A DNA stretch of 64,000 nucleotides from Lentzea sp. NBRC 105346 (GCF_030269605.1 NZ_BSTQ01000015.1:1-64000); one strand, 5' to 3'. Numbered from the stretch's first letter, positions 23,705-32,262 are shown. Numbers and translations are program-made. The notes: generated by a model not told the origin, from the letters alone.

Positions 23705-25258
23705 TCAGCTCAAAGCAGACAGGAACTGCCCGGCGGCGCTCAGCGCCGGCGTCGAAGAGCCCGCGCCCTTGACGAACACCGCGAAGGCGATGTTGCCGCG
23801 ATACCCGATGAACCAGCCGTGCGCCCCCTCGGCCGACTCCGCCGTACCGGTCTTCCCATACAGACCACCGAAGCGAGCGAGCGACTTCCCGGTCCCGTAA
23901 GTGATGCACTCGCGCATCCCCGTCCGCAGCACGCGAAGCACAGCCTCCGAAGGCGGCGTGGCGGCACCGGAGGTGATCTCGGCGGCCTTGCCGCGCACCA
24001 GGGTCGGCGTCGGCTGCCGGCCGGACGCCACGGTCGCCGCGACGAGCGCCATGCCGAACGGGCTTGCGGTCACGTTGCCCTGCCCGAAGCTGTCCTCCAC
24101 CTGCAGGTTGTCGCTGTCCGCCGGAGGCACGCGGCCGGTGTTGGAGTCGGTGCCCGCCATGACGTAGTCGGTGCCGAGCCCGAACTGCAGCGCGGTCTTG
24201 CCCAGCGCGTCCCGGGACAGCTGGTGGCCGAGCATCGCGAACGTCGTGTTGCACGACTCGGCGAACGCCTGGCTGAACGGGATCTTCTGCGAGCCGTGCC
24301 CGAAACCGTCGTTGGGTACCCGGCGCGTGCCGACCGTCGCGACTTCCGGGCAGTCCACCGGGGTTGAGGCGGCGGAGACCAGGTTGTTCTGCAACGCCGC
24401 CGCGCCCGTGACGACCTTCAACGTCGACCCCGGCGGGTACTGGCCGCCGAACGGGTTGCTGTCCAGGGCCTTGTTCGACGCCACCGCGCGGATCTCCGTG
24501 GTGCGCGGGTCGATGGCGACGATCGCGGCGCCCTGCGGAAGCGCGTCCACGGCGGCCTGGGCGGACTTCTGGGCCGCCGCGTCGATCGTGACGGTGATCT
24601 TGTCGGGGACGGCGGGCTTCTCACCCGCCAGCGGCACGAAGCCCGAGGCGGAGGTGATGCCGACCTCCCAGCCGTCGGTGCCAGTGCCCCCGCCGAACGA
24701 CGCGGTGATCGCGTTCATCAACGCGGGCGGCACGACGTCGGGGTTGAGCTTGGTGCCGTCCGGGCCGAGCATGGCGTCGTCGGCGATGGCCTTGCGGAAC
24801 TCGAGGTGCTGGCCCTCGGCGAGCTTCGGGTGCAGCACGGTCGGTGCCCAGTGAACCTTCCACTGGTCGTTGACCTGCTGCATGCCGATCTCGACGGTGT
24901 AGGTGAACGGCGTGCCGTTCGGCAGTTTCCACGTCACGTCGGCAGGCAGGCTCGCCCCGGAACCGCCCTTGAGCACGGCCGAGAACACGGCCTTGCCCAT
25001 GCCCGTGGACTGCGCGGACAGCGCCGCGCCCGCGGCCGGCGGGTTGTCGGTCTGGTTCGCGGCCTTGGCGCCGTCGCCGTTGGTGATCGCCGTCAGGAAC
25101 GCCTGCGCCACGATGTTCGGCGACGTCGGTGGCGGCTTGTAGGGCGTCTTGTTGGGGTCGCTGCCGCTGCCGAACACGACCGCGGCGGCGACTCCGATGA
25201 TCGCGGACGTGGTGACCCCGCCCGTGATGAGCACCCATCTCCGGGTTTTGCTCTTCAT
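23705..25258 (-). CDS. Class B penicillin-binding protein with MecA-type N-terminal domain
   Basis: A 517-residue membrane-anchored D,D-transpeptidase of cell-wall synthesis. A single N-terminal anchor (residues ~8-30) is followed by a cystatin/NTF2-like MecA_N domain (~45-155), a short dimerisation-like segment, and the transpeptidase: Ser278-x-x-Lys281 in PPGSTLK, SCN at 335-337 and KTGT near 470. All three active-site motifs are intact. It is monocistronic and convergent with the ABC exporter across the repeat region. PBPs with this layout can have low beta-lactam affinity; whether this one does cannot be read from sequence. Confidence 0.9.
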   Translation of the reverse strand: MKSKTRRWVLITGGVTTSAIIGVAAAVVFGSGSDPNKTPYKPPPTSPNIVAQAFLTAITNGDGAKAANQTDNPPAAGAALSAQSTGMGKAVFSAVLKGGSGASLPADVTWKLPNGTPFTYTVEIGMQQVNDQWKVHWAPTVLHPKLAEGQHLEFRKAIADDAMLGPDGTKLNPDVVPPALMNAITASFGGGTGTDGWEVGITSASGFVPLAGEKPAVPDKITVTIDAAAQKSAQAAVDALPQGAAIVAIDPRTTEIRAVASNKALDSNPFGGQYPPGSTLKVVTGAAALQNNLVSAASTPVDCPEVATVGTRRVPNDGFGHGSQKIPFSQAFAESCNTTFAMLGHQLSRDALGKTALQFGLGTDYVMAGTDSNTGRVPPADSDNLQVEDSFGQGNVTASPFGMALVAATVASGRQPTPTLVRGKAAEITSGAATPPSEAVLRVLRTGMRECITYGTGKSLARFGGLYGKTGTAESAEGAHGWFIGYRGNIAFAVFVKGAGSSTPALSAAGQFLSALS

Positions 25259-25326
25259 GTTCCCCCCATGAACGAACTATGGGGGACTTTAACGAAGTAC
25301 CGCGGAGCTTTCGTGAGTATCTCTAC

Positions 25327-26067
25327 TCAGCCGAGCTGTGGGATGCGGTTCTGGTAGCGGCGCAACAGGTCCGCGTTGGCCGCGTCGCCGCCCTCGACGT
25401 TCGCGCTGCGCCACAACGGCAGGTCGACGCCCTGGTCCGCGGCCTTGTCGACTAGCCGGACCATCAGCAGGTTCCACAGGAACGTCGTCGCGAGCGTCGA
25501 CACCGCAGCGGTGACCGGCGCGTCGGCCGGGTAGGTGGAGTCGCCGGGCGGGACCAGGTTGTCCAGTACGACGGTGGCCACCTCGGCGAGCGTCGTGCCC
25601 GCGCGGCGCGGTGCGGAGGCGCTCGCGGTGACGGACGTGACGGCGACGACCGGGCAGCCCGCGTCGGCGGCCTCGATCGCGAGCTCGACCGGGTAGGGAT
25701 TGACGCCACTGGTGGAGAAGACGAACAGGACGTCGTGCGGGGCGAGCCCGGCGTCGCGCAGGACCTCGTTGGCCAGGCCGGTGCGGCGTTCCGCGGCCGT
25801 GCTGCTGATCGCGCCGTGCATCGGCAGCAGCTCGGGGTGGTAGATCGGCCGCACACAGGCGAGTCCGCCGGCGCGGTAGAACGTCTCGGCGACCGCGGCG
25901 AGCGAGTGCCCCGCGCCCGCGGTGAGGATCGTCCCGTCCGCCTGTACCGCCGCCAGCACGAGTTCCGCTACGTCGTCCAGAGCGGCCGCGTTGTGCTGTT
26001 CGACCCTGGTCAAGTGCGTGCGCACGAGGTTGCCGTAATCGGATCCGGTCACCGTGTCGGTCGTCAT
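25327..26067 (-). CDS. SIS-domain sugar-phosphate-binding protein
   Basis: A 246-residue SIS protein. ILTAGAGHSLAAVAETFYRAGG and VLFVFSTSGVNPYPVELAI are the two phosphosugar-binding loops with Ser-rich turns. Similar proteins act with amino-sugar catabolism or bind phosphosugars as sensors. It lies divergent from a small membrane protein and near a DeoR-family regulator, a common pairing for sugar-phosphate genes, so it may belong to that regulator's targets (inference). It is about the length of the UPF0309-type SIS family. Confidence 0.8.
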   Translation of the reverse strand: MTTDTVTGSDYGNLVRTHLTRVEQHNAAALDDVAELVLAAVQADGTILTAGAGHSLAAVAETFYRAGGLACVRPIYHPELLPMHGAISSTAAERRTGLANEVLRDAGLAPHDVLFVFSTSGVNPYPVELAIEAADAGCPVVAVTSVTASASAPRRAGTTLAEVATVVLDNLVPPGDSTYPADAPVTAAVSTLATTFLWNLLMVRLVDKAADQGVDLPLWRSANVEGGDAANADLLRRYQNRIPQLG

Positions 26068-26146
26068 GCGGCAAGTAGTACCCGACTATGAGTAACCTCG
26101 CCAGGACCTTCCCCGATAGGCGCGGTACAAGGCGGAAGGAGGTGGA

Positions 26147-26362
26147 ATGGGGAGCCACCGGATCAGGCAGCGCATGCACGACTACTTCGGGATTCCACAC
26201 TTCACGATCTGGGTGTTCCTGACAGCGGTGTTCGCGGCTGCGGGAGCAGTCCACATCGCTTTGGCCATCACCTATTCGGAGATGTGGGCGTTCGGAGTGG
26301 CCGCGTTCGTGCTCGTGCTCGGCGGAGCCTGTGCAGTGGCGGCGGTGCGCTCGCGCTCGTAG
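26147..26362 (+). CDS. Small two-helix membrane protein
   Basis: A 71-residue protein with two hydrophobic helices (IWVFLTAVFAAAGAVHIALAI and WAFGVAAFVLVLGGACAVAAV) and a basic N-terminus (RIRQRMHDYFGIPHF). ATG at 26147 follows AAGGAGGTGG, the strongest RBS match in this part of the window, which supports it as a real gene. It lies between the SIS gene and the DeoR regulator. No family recognised. Confidence 0.75.
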   Translation: MGSHRIRQRMHDYFGIPHFTIWVFLTAVFAAAGAVHIALAITYSEMWAFGVAAFVLVLGGACAVAAVRSRS

Positions 26363-26371
26363 TTGCTATCT

Positions 26372-26388
26372 GAACACTCTCTGTGTTC
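26372..26388. promoter_or_regulatory. Perfect palindrome upstream of the DeoR-family gene (candidate operator)
   Basis: GAACAC-TCTCT-GTGTTC is a perfect 6-5-6 inverted repeat ending 2 bp before the ATG at 26391. Its position fits autoregulation by the DeoR-family protein encoded directly downstream. Confidence 0.55.
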
Positions 26389-26390
26389 GT

Positions 26391-27155
26391 ATGCACAATG
26401 TGGATGTTGCGAAACGGCATGAGCTCATCCTGCGGTCTTTGCGCCGGGGGAACCGGGTCGGCGTGGGGGAACTGGCGGAGCTGACCGGGTGTTCGGAGAT
26501 GACTGTTCGCCGTGACCTGGACCAGTTGGAGCGCGAGGGACTGCTCCGGCGGGTCCGGGGGGCGGCGGTCAGCATGCTGACCGGCGAGGAGACGCCGTTC
26601 GCGGCCCGCAGCAGACAACGTCTCGACGTCAAACGCCGGATCGGGCTCGAGGTCGCGTCGCTGGTCGACGACGGCGAGACCGTCGTGCTCGACGGAGGCA
26701 GCACCACGCTGGAAGCCGGCCGCCTGCTGGCGTCGCGGCGGTTGACCGTGCTGCCGTTGTCACTGCACGGGGTCGACGTGCTGCGTGGTGCGCACGAGAT
26801 TCGCCTCGTCCTGCCCGGCGGCGAAGTCCGGCCGGGAGAGCTGTCGTTCGTCGGACCGCTGGCGCTCGCCGCGTTCGACCTCATGCGGTTCGACACCATG
26901 ATCCTGAGCAGCTGCGGCCTTTCCGCGCGCGACGGCGTGTCGGCGCACGACCTGGCCGAGAGCGCGGTCAAGAAGGCCGCCGTGCTCGCCTCGCGGCGGG
27001 TGATCGCCGCCGTCGACAGCACCAAGTTCGGCCGGGCCGCGTTCGGTCGCGTGTGCCCGGCTTCGGTGATCGACGTGCTGGTGACCGACGAGGACGCGCC
27101 CGAGGACGAGGTCGACGCGCTGCGCGCCGAAGGGGTCGAGGTCCGGCTCGTGTGA
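26391..27155 (+). CDS. DeoR/GlpR-family transcriptional regulator
   Basis: A 254-residue repressor of sugar-phosphate metabolism type. The N-terminal winged HTH is plain: VGELAELTGCSEMTVRRDLDQLEREGLLRRVRGAA. The C-terminal DeoR sensor domain has VVLDGGSTTLEAGR, a phosphate-binding-like loop, and ...AVDSTKFGRAAFGRV. The ATG at 26391 has no SD, and a perfect palindrome abuts it. The inducer is probably a phosphosugar; the SIS protein gene nearby makes an amino-sugar phosphate plausible (inference). Confidence 0.88.
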   Translation: MHNVDVAKRHELILRSLRRGNRVGVGELAELTGCSEMTVRRDLDQLEREGLLRRVRGAAVSMLTGEETPFAARSRQRLDVKRRIGLEVASLVDDGETVVLDGGSTTLEAGRLLASRRLTVLPLSLHGVDVLRGAHEIRLVLPGGEVRPGELSFVGPLALAAFDLMRFDTMILSSCGLSARDGVSAHDLAESAVKKAAVLASRRVIAAVDSTKFGRAAFGRVCPASVIDVLVTDEDAPEDEVDALRAEGVEVRLV

Positions 27156-27208
27156 ATGGCCGGTTTTCGCGATGCCGGGTGTTCTCGCTGGCTGCTTCTC
27201 TTGCCGTC

Positions 27209-27832
27209 ATGGGAAATCCTGGTGAGCGGCTGGCAGCCGCGGTATATGACCCCTTCTTGTGGCTTGGCGAACGGCGGGGGATGCACGGGCACCGTGCGCG
27301 GTTGCTGCGGCAGGCGCGCGGGCGAGTACTGGAGATCGGTGCGGGGACGGGACTGAACGCCTCGCTCTACCCGTCCACCGCGGAGGAGCTGATCCTGACC
27401 GAGCCGGTGCCCGCAATGCTCCGGCGTCTCGGCAGACGCACGACGCGCGACCCGCGGGTGCGCACCATGTCCGTTCTCGGCAGTGAGTTGCAGGTCGAGG
27501 ACTCCAGCGTCGACACCGTGGTGAGCACGCTCGTGCTGTGCACCGTGCCGTCGGTCGAGCCCGTGCTCGCCGAGATCGCCCGCGTCCTGAAACCCGGTGG
27601 GCGGCTGCTGTTCTGCGAGCACGTGCGTGCCACCGACGCGCGGCTGGCGCGCCGGCAGGACCGGTTCGCCGGCTTGTGGGCCGCGTTCGCGCAGGGCTGC
27701 CGTTGCAACCGTGACACCCTCTCACTGCTGTTAGACCGCTTCACTCTCGAGAAGGTCGATCACGCGCGCTGGAGCGGGATGCCGTCGCTGGTGCGGCCGT
27801 TGGTGATGGGGTCGGCGGTGCCGATCCGGTGA
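27209..27832 (+). CDS. Class I SAM-dependent methyltransferase (METTL7-like)
   Basis: A 207-residue methyltransferase. The SAM-binding loop VLEIGAGTGLN is near residue 40, followed by an acidic strand end (LILTEPVPAML), and LKPGGRLLFCEHVRA is the post-II strand. The overall layout matches the METTL7/UbiE-like small methyltransferases. ATG at 27209 starts the conserved MGNPGERLAAAVYDPFLW block; longer in-frame extensions are Arg-rich and would overlap the regulator gene. Substrate unknown. Its stop is 20 bp before an IS-type terminal repeat. Confidence 0.83.
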   Translation: MGNPGERLAAAVYDPFLWLGERRGMHGHRARLLRQARGRVLEIGAGTGLNASLYPSTAEELILTEPVPAMLRRLGRRTTRDPRVRTMSVLGSELQVEDSSVDTVVSTLVLCTVPSVEPVLAEIARVLKPGGRLLFCEHVRATDARLARRQDRFAGLWAAFAQGCRCNRDTLSLLLDRFTLEKVDHARWSGMPSLVRPLVMGSAVPIR

Positions 27833-27852
27833 GGGCTCTTCGCGCCTGTTGG

Positions 27853-27888
27853 TACTACAGCCGTAGTTCGTGATCAGTAGCTGATGGC
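27853..27888 (+). repeat. IS-type terminal repeat, left copy
   Basis: This 36-bp sequence beginning TACTACAGCCG and containing GTTCGTGATCAGTA matches the reverse complement of 28809-28844 at 32 of 36 positions, and matches 28659-28694 directly at 30 of 36. It lies immediately downstream of the minus-strand methyltransferase gene at 27892-28644. Confidence 0.8.
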
Positions 27889-27891
27889 CCC

Positions 27892-28644
27892 TCAGACCGG
27901 CCTGGGCGCGACATCGTGCAAGACGAAGGTTGCGAACCCGAGCTCACCCCGCAAGCCGCCGAGCCAGGTGTCACGATGCTCGCGGGCGGCGGTGAGCGCC
28001 TGGTTGCGGTCCTCGACGGTCGGGGCCGACCGCACGGCCCAGTCGACGAGCGAGCCGGTCCAGCTGAACTCGTAGTCGTCCCATTCGGTCAGTGTGCTGA
28101 CATGCCCGAAGGACGGCTCGAGGCCGTGCCGGTGGAAGGCCTGCACCAGGCCGGCGAGGTCGGGGACGGAGTCGGCCGGGAGTCCGAGCGCGGCCAGGGC
28201 TGCCGCGGACGGGGTCCCTTCCCAGATCATCTCGCCGATCAGCGCCTGACCGCCGGGGCGCAGGTGCCGCCGGACGGCGACCAGCATGTCCTCCAACCCG
28301 CCGAAGGCGTGCCGGGCGCCGACGCAGAGCACCACGTCGAAGAGCCCGTCGTTCCAGGTGGCGGCGTCGGTCTCGATCCATCGCACCCGGTCCGTCAGCC
28401 CGCGCTCGCCGGTGCGCCGGGCGGCCGAGGCCGGCAGCATGTGGTCGATCCCGACGCCTGTCGTCGCGGGATGGTCCAGCAGCACCTGCTGCAGCCATTC
28501 GCCCTCACCGCAGCCGAGGTCGACCACGCGAGCGCCGGCGGCGGGGCTCAACCACCCGACCAACTCGCGCAACCGGTCGGGCGCGACCGGCGCCGCGATG
28601 GGATGGCGCAGGTGCGCGATGTCGAAGATCTCCGATCGGTCCAC
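27892..28644 (-). CDS. Class I SAM-dependent methyltransferase lying between IS ends
   Basis: A 250-residue methyltransferase with VVDLGCGEGEW as the SAM loop near residue 40, VGIDHM for the acidic ribose-binding strand and LRPGGQALIGEMIWEG further on. The GTG start at 28644 lacks an SD. TAGCGT at 28657-28652 (minus strand) lies 7 nt upstream, so a leaderless start is likely, with its promoter touching the terminal repeat at 28659. The gene lies between two copies of an IS-type end, suggesting it moved as a passenger. Function and substrate unknown. Confidence 0.8.
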   Translation of the reverse strand: MDRSEIFDIAHLRHPIAAPVAPDRLRELVGWLSPAAGARVVDLGCGEGEWLQQVLLDHPATTGVGIDHMLPASAARRTGERGLTDRVRWIETDAATWNDGLFDVVLCVGARHAFGGLEDMLVAVRRHLRPGGQALIGEMIWEGTPSAAALAALGLPADSVPDLAGLVQAFHRHGLEPSFGHVSTLTEWDDYEFSWTGSLVDWAVRSAPTVEDRNQALTAAREHRDTWLGGLRGELGFATFVLHDVAPRPV

Positions 28645-28658
28645 CGAGGTAACGCTAG

Positions 28659-28844
28659 TACTTCAGCCGTTGTCCGTGATCCGTGACTGATGGCGGCTGC
28701 CTGCCGTCGGTGGTGGCCGGCCTGGGCACGGGCTTGGTGCCGACGACGCCACCGGGACCATTTCCGGCTGGCTGTGATCAACATCCTGGACCGACACACC
28801 AAGATCGCGCCGTCAGTTACTGATCACGAACTGCGGCTGGAGTA
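28659..28844 (-). mobile_element. Remnant of an insertion sequence bounded by inverted terminal repeats
   Basis: Inverted copies of a 36-bp end (28659-28694 and 28809-28844, 29 of 36 matching) bound only ~186 bp. Inside, the minus strand encodes RWRRRHQARAQ followed by a short basic tail, which resembles the C-terminal end of IS transposases common in Streptomyces and relatives; the rest of the transposase is absent. It is therefore a MITE-like deletion derivative, or the right end of a larger unit that begins at 27853. Confidence 0.7.
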
Positions 28845-28872
28845 TTAGATGCCTTCACACTTGTTAGATGTC

Positions 28873-28902
28873 CTCACGGTTGTGAGCGCGTCACGGACGT
28901 GA
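28873..28902. other. Two adjacent small hairpins
   Basis: CTCAC-GGTT-GTGAG (28873-28886) and TCACG-GA-CGTGA (28891-28902) lie just downstream of the hydrolase-LuxR stop codon (minus strand). They may form its terminator; there is no T-run. Confidence 0.35.
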
Positions 28903-28911
28903 GCGATTTGT

Positions 28912-29898
28912 TCAGATGAGACCCGCTTTCACGGCGTGCGCTGCCGCCGCGGTGCGCGAAGGCAGCCCGAGCTTCGTGCGGATGTTGGCGACGTGCCGGT
29001 GCACGGTGTGCGGGCTCAGGAAGAGGCGGGCGGCGATCTCGTGGTCGCTGAGTCCCTGGGCGACCAGCCGCAGGATCTCGACCTCGCGATCGGTCAACGC
29101 CGGCGCGTCGCCCAGGAACCCGAGCGACGCTTCGACAATGGCCGAAGCGTCGCCGCGCCAAGGGAAATGGTCCGTTCCGGCCAGTGACACGAACCGGGCG
29201 CCGGGAATCCGGCTCGCCACATCCCGTCCGAGCGCGAACGGAATGGCCCGGTCGTCGCGCCGGTGCAACACCAGCGTCGGTGCGGTGACCAGAGGCAACC
29301 GGGCCTGGACGTCGAACCGGTACACCGCGGCCAGCGCCTCGGTGGCGGCCGCGGGGGACGCCGCCTCCCGCTGGAACCGGACGAGCTCGGCCCGGTCGGC
29401 GGCGGTCCCGTCCGGCACGAACACCTCGGCGAGCAGCCGCGACCCGACGCCCCAATGTGTCCGGACGGCGGCGAGCACCGCGTCCCCGCCGGGGATGTCC
29501 GCGCCGCGGGCGTAGGCGCCGTACAGCACGAGTCGCGTGACGGGATGCGTTGCCGCGTAAGCGGTCGCGATGCACGAGCCCGACGAGCCGCCGAACAGCG
29601 ACACCGGCGGCCCGGCGGCGGCGACGACCGCGGCGAGCACCTCGACCTCCTCGTCGAGCGAGGCGGGAACCGGATCGTCGCGGTTGGACAGTCCGGTGCC
29701 CGGCCGGTCGTAGCGGATCACGGTGAAGCGGTCGGCGAAACCCTCGCAGAACGCGCGGAAGAGGGGCGAACGCCAGTCGAGTTCCAGGTGGCCGCACCAC
29801 CAGCCGCCCAGCACCAGCGGCGGGCCCGACCCGACCGCCGCCCACGCGACCGTCCGGCCGCGCACGCGGGTGAAGCGGACCGTCTGCTCGGCCATCAC
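28912..29898 (-). CDS. Alpha/beta hydrolase fused to a LuxR-type HTH
   Basis: A 328-residue fusion. Residues ~1-260 are an alpha/beta hydrolase with nucleophile elbow LFGGSSGSCIA (G-x-S-x-G), a late Asp (HRRDDRAIPF) and catalytic His (GTDHFPW). Residues ~267-328 are a LuxR/GerE HTH: LTDREVEILRLVAQGLSDHEIAARLFLSPHTVHRHVANIRTKLGLPSR. It probably acts as a transcription regulator that binds or hydrolyses a small lipid or ester signal, like similar fusions in actinomycetes (inference). Start codons at 29898 and 29895 are both possible. Confidence 0.88.
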   Translation of the reverse strand: MMAEQTVRFTRVRGRTVAWAAVGSGPPLVLGGWWCGHLELDWRSPLFRAFCEGFADRFTVIRYDRPGTGLSNRDDPVPASLDEEVEVLAAVVAAAGPPVSLFGGSSGSCIATAYAATHPVTRLVLYGAYARGADIPGGDAVLAAVRTHWGVGSRLLAEVFVPDGTAADRAELVRFQREAASPAAATEALAAVYRFDVQARLPLVTAPTLVLHRRDDRAIPFALGRDVASRIPGARFVSLAGTDHFPWRGDASAIVEASLGFLGDAPALTDREVEILRLVAQGLSDHEIAARLFLSPHTVHRHVANIRTKLGLPSRTAAAAHAVKAGLI

Positions 29899-29976
29899 CC
29901 CAGGGTAGGCGTCAGACGTTGCAGGTCGAGTTTGTGACGGCTGTGCGGGGCCGATCGTCCGCTTGGCCGTTACGGC

Positions 29977-30921
29977 TCAGGCGAGCAGCTCGAACCCCAA
30001 CCGGCTCGCCGTGTGCAGGACGGTGTTGCGATGCCGTTGTGTCACGGCGAGACCCGCCTCCCGCAGCACCGTGGCGTGCGCGGACGCCGAAGCGGGCGAG
30101 ATGTTCAGGCGGCGCGCCAGCTCGGTGGTCGTGCAGCCGCCGGCGATGACCTCCAGCGCGGCGGCGCGCGTGCGGCCGAGCAGGGCCTCCAGCGAGCGGG
30201 CTCCGGCGCCGACCACGAGGTCGCGTTCGATCGGGTAGACGAGCACGGGTGGGCGTTCGGCGTCGCGCAGCATGATCGGTCTGCCCCAGCAGAAGTACGA
30301 CGGCACCAGCACCAGCCCCTGACCGCCCAGGTGCACATCGCGCTCCGGGAAGCGGTAGCCGACGTGCAGCACGGGCGCCTGCCACGTGATCGTCGAGTGC
30401 AACGAGCTCAGCAGCTGTTCGCAGCCGCCGTCGAGGAACTGCCGCGCCCGCACCGCGCGGTCGGCGTCGCACACGCCGCGCACCTCGTCCCACACCGGCG
30501 CCAGCGCGGACTCGTAGTAGTGGCGTAAGGCCGCGCCCAAGGAGTCCAGTGCCGCGGCGTCGCCCGACGCGAGCTGGTGGGTGCGTGCGTCGAGCCGGCG
30601 TTCGGAGCCGAGTTGCCGCAGGTCGAGCTGCAACTGGTGCACCGGCGTGGACATCACCGCGTGGATCCCGTCGTCGACGTCGCACCCCGCGGTCGGCGTC
30701 AGAAAGTCCGGCGAATACCCGACGGGCGGTGCCAACTGCATCAGCCAACGGGCTTCCTCGCTCAACTTGCCGCGCACGTCCTTGCGCCAGCGACCGAAGA
30801 CGGGCGCGCCGTCGCGCTGCCGCAGTACGTGGAGGCTCAGCAGGATCTCCCACATCGGGTCCGGCCCTGCGGACACCCTGACCCGCGCCAAGTCCTCCGC
30901 GGTGAAGTGGACCCGAAGCAC
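29977..30921 (-). CDS. ArsR-like HTH regulator (DUF5937-type)
   Basis: A 314-residue protein. The last ~80 residues are an ArsR-type winged HTH (RTRAAALEVIAGGCTTTELARRLNISPASASAHATVLREAGLA). The long N-terminal part (MLRVHFTAEDLARVRVSAGPDPMWEILLSLHVLR...) matches the actinobacterial DUF5937/ArsR architecture. The GTG at 30921 is chosen because it begins this conserved block; the upstream extension is not protein-like and overlaps the divergent peptidase promoter. Ligand unknown. It is divergent from the C39-like peptidase, which may be its target (inference). Confidence 0.82.
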   Translation of the reverse strand: MLRVHFTAEDLARVRVSAGPDPMWEILLSLHVLRQRDGAPVFGRWRKDVRGKLSEEARWLMQLAPPVGYSPDFLTPTAGCDVDDGIHAVMSTPVHQLQLDLRQLGSERRLDARTHQLASGDAAALDSLGAALRHYYESALAPVWDEVRGVCDADRAVRARQFLDGGCEQLLSSLHSTITWQAPVLHVGYRFPERDVHLGGQGLVLVPSYFCWGRPIMLRDAERPPVLVYPIERDLVVGAGARSLEALLGRTRAAALEVIAGGCTTTELARRLNISPASASAHATVLREAGLAVTQRHRNTVLHTASRLGFELLA

Positions 30922-31078
30922 GAGCCACAGATTGGCAGCAACCCCGTAGCACAGGCAATCACCCGCCTGAGCAGGGTCTTTAGGTGTAGCCCGAACGTGG
31001 TGGCGAGGGTCGCACCGCTGCCGCCAGGCTTTCTGGCGTGCCGCAGGGGGCGGCGCGCCAACTGAGGGGAAGCAACAG

Positions 31079-31687
31079 ATGAAGCTCGGAAAGTTCGTGG
31101 GCACCGTCGTCGCGGGCGCCGTGGCGCTCGGCCTGGCCGCTCCGGTCAGCGCCATCGCAGCTCCCGGTGAGACGGTCATTCCCGCCGCGGCCGAGATGAA
31201 CGTCCAGGGCGAAGGTGTCCTGCCTTACGAGTTCCAGGTGCAGAAGACCGGCTACTGGTGCTCCGCCGCCGCGGCCCGCATCGCGTTGACGGCCAAGGGC
31301 AAGCACGTGGAGCAGTCCACGCTCGCCAGCTACATGCACGTCGACCAGAACGGCCTGCCGAACATCAAGAACCTCGAGAGCGCGCTCGACCACTTCGAGG
31401 GCACCACGTACTACCAGGTGAAGCAGTGGGCCAACGACGCCCAGCTGCTGCAGAAGCTCAAGTACGACGTCGTCTACAACGCCGACCGCGGTCACGCCGT
31501 CGTGATCAACGTGATCCGCCTCAACGGCCGGAACTACTCCGGTGGCCACTACGCGACCATCGTCGGCTACCGCGCGGGCGGCAACGAGTTCGCCGTCGCC
31601 GACCCGGCCTACGCCGGGGGCCGCCTCGCGTGGCTGTCCGCGGCGAACGTCGCCTCGGGCATCAAGCTCCGTCGTTACGTCGCCTGA
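31079..31687 (+). CDS. Secreted C39-like cysteine peptidase
   Basis: A 202-residue exported protein. The signal peptide spans residues 1-~27 (KLGKFVGTVVAGAVALGLAAPVSAIA-A). The mature part has the papain-like C39 motifs: QKTGYWCSAAAAR with the catalytic Cys, GGHYATIVGY with the His, and VADPA with the Asp. ATG at 31079 is preceded by GAGGGGAAG. The 3' end overlaps the convergent MobA-like gene by 13 bp. It could cleave small secreted peptides or act as a lytic enzyme; neither is shown. Confidence 0.87.
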   Translation: MKLGKFVGTVVAGAVALGLAAPVSAIAAPGETVIPAAAEMNVQGEGVLPYEFQVQKTGYWCSAAAARIALTAKGKHVEQSTLASYMHVDQNGLPNIKNLESALDHFEGTTYYQVKQWANDAQLLQKLKYDVVYNADRGHAVVINVIRLNGRNYSGGHYATIVGYRAGGNEFAVADPAYAGGRLAWLSAANVASGIKLRRYVA

Positions 31688-32253
31688 TCGTCCAGGCCAC
31701 CGAGGTCTTCAGGTCTGTCCACATCGGCACCGTCCGCCACGTCCTCACACGGGACGTGGCGGACGGTGCTTCGTTTCAGGTACTCCCGCGCGCCCTGGTC
31801 GCCCGCCGCCGACGCCATCACACCCGCGAAGTGCGCGCTGCCGATCAGCACCGGGTGACCGGCTTCGCCGTGATAGGTCGCCCGCGCCAGAACTTCCGGC
31901 GCGGCAAGGGAAATCAGCCGCTGGAGCGCCACGACGGTGACGCCCGGAGTGTCGACCGGCAGCACGACCACGGCGTCCGCCTGGCCGACCGCCTTGAGGC
32001 CGACGCGCAGCGACGAGCCCATGCCGGAGTCCCAGTGCGGGTTGTCGACCAGCGTCACGCCCTCAAGGCGTGCGCGAGAACGGACTTCCTCTGCCGAGGC
32101 GCCGAGCACCACGACGACGGGATCGCAGCCCGCCGCACGGAGTCTGTCCGCGGAGGACTCCACGAACAGCGATCCGTTGTGGGACACCAGAGCCTTCGGG
32201 GTGCCGAACCTGCGGCCGGCCCCCGCGGCGAGCAGGAGGCCGGCCACGCGCAT
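31675..32253 (-). CDS. MobA-like nucleotidyltransferase (molybdenum-cofactor type)
   Basis: A 192-residue NTP transferase. LLLAAGAGRRFGTPKAL is the nucleotide-binding motif, VDNPHWDSGMGSSL and VVLPVDTPGV the substrate and metal site, and GHPVLIG follows. This pattern fits the MocA/MobA-like cytidylyl- or guanylyltransferases that mature molybdenum cofactor. No other Mo-cofactor genes are adjacent, so the substrate assignment rests on family only. Confidence 0.83.
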   Translation of the reverse strand: MRVAGLLLAAGAGRRFGTPKALVSHNGSLFVESSADRLRAAGCDPVVVVLGASAEEVRSRARLEGVTLVDNPHWDSGMGSSLRVGLKAVGQADAVVVLPVDTPGVTVVALQRLISLAAPEVLARATYHGEAGHPVLIGSAHFAGVMASAAGDQGAREYLKRSTVRHVPCEDVADGADVDRPEDLGGLDDQAT

Positions 32254-32262
32254 GTTCGAAAG

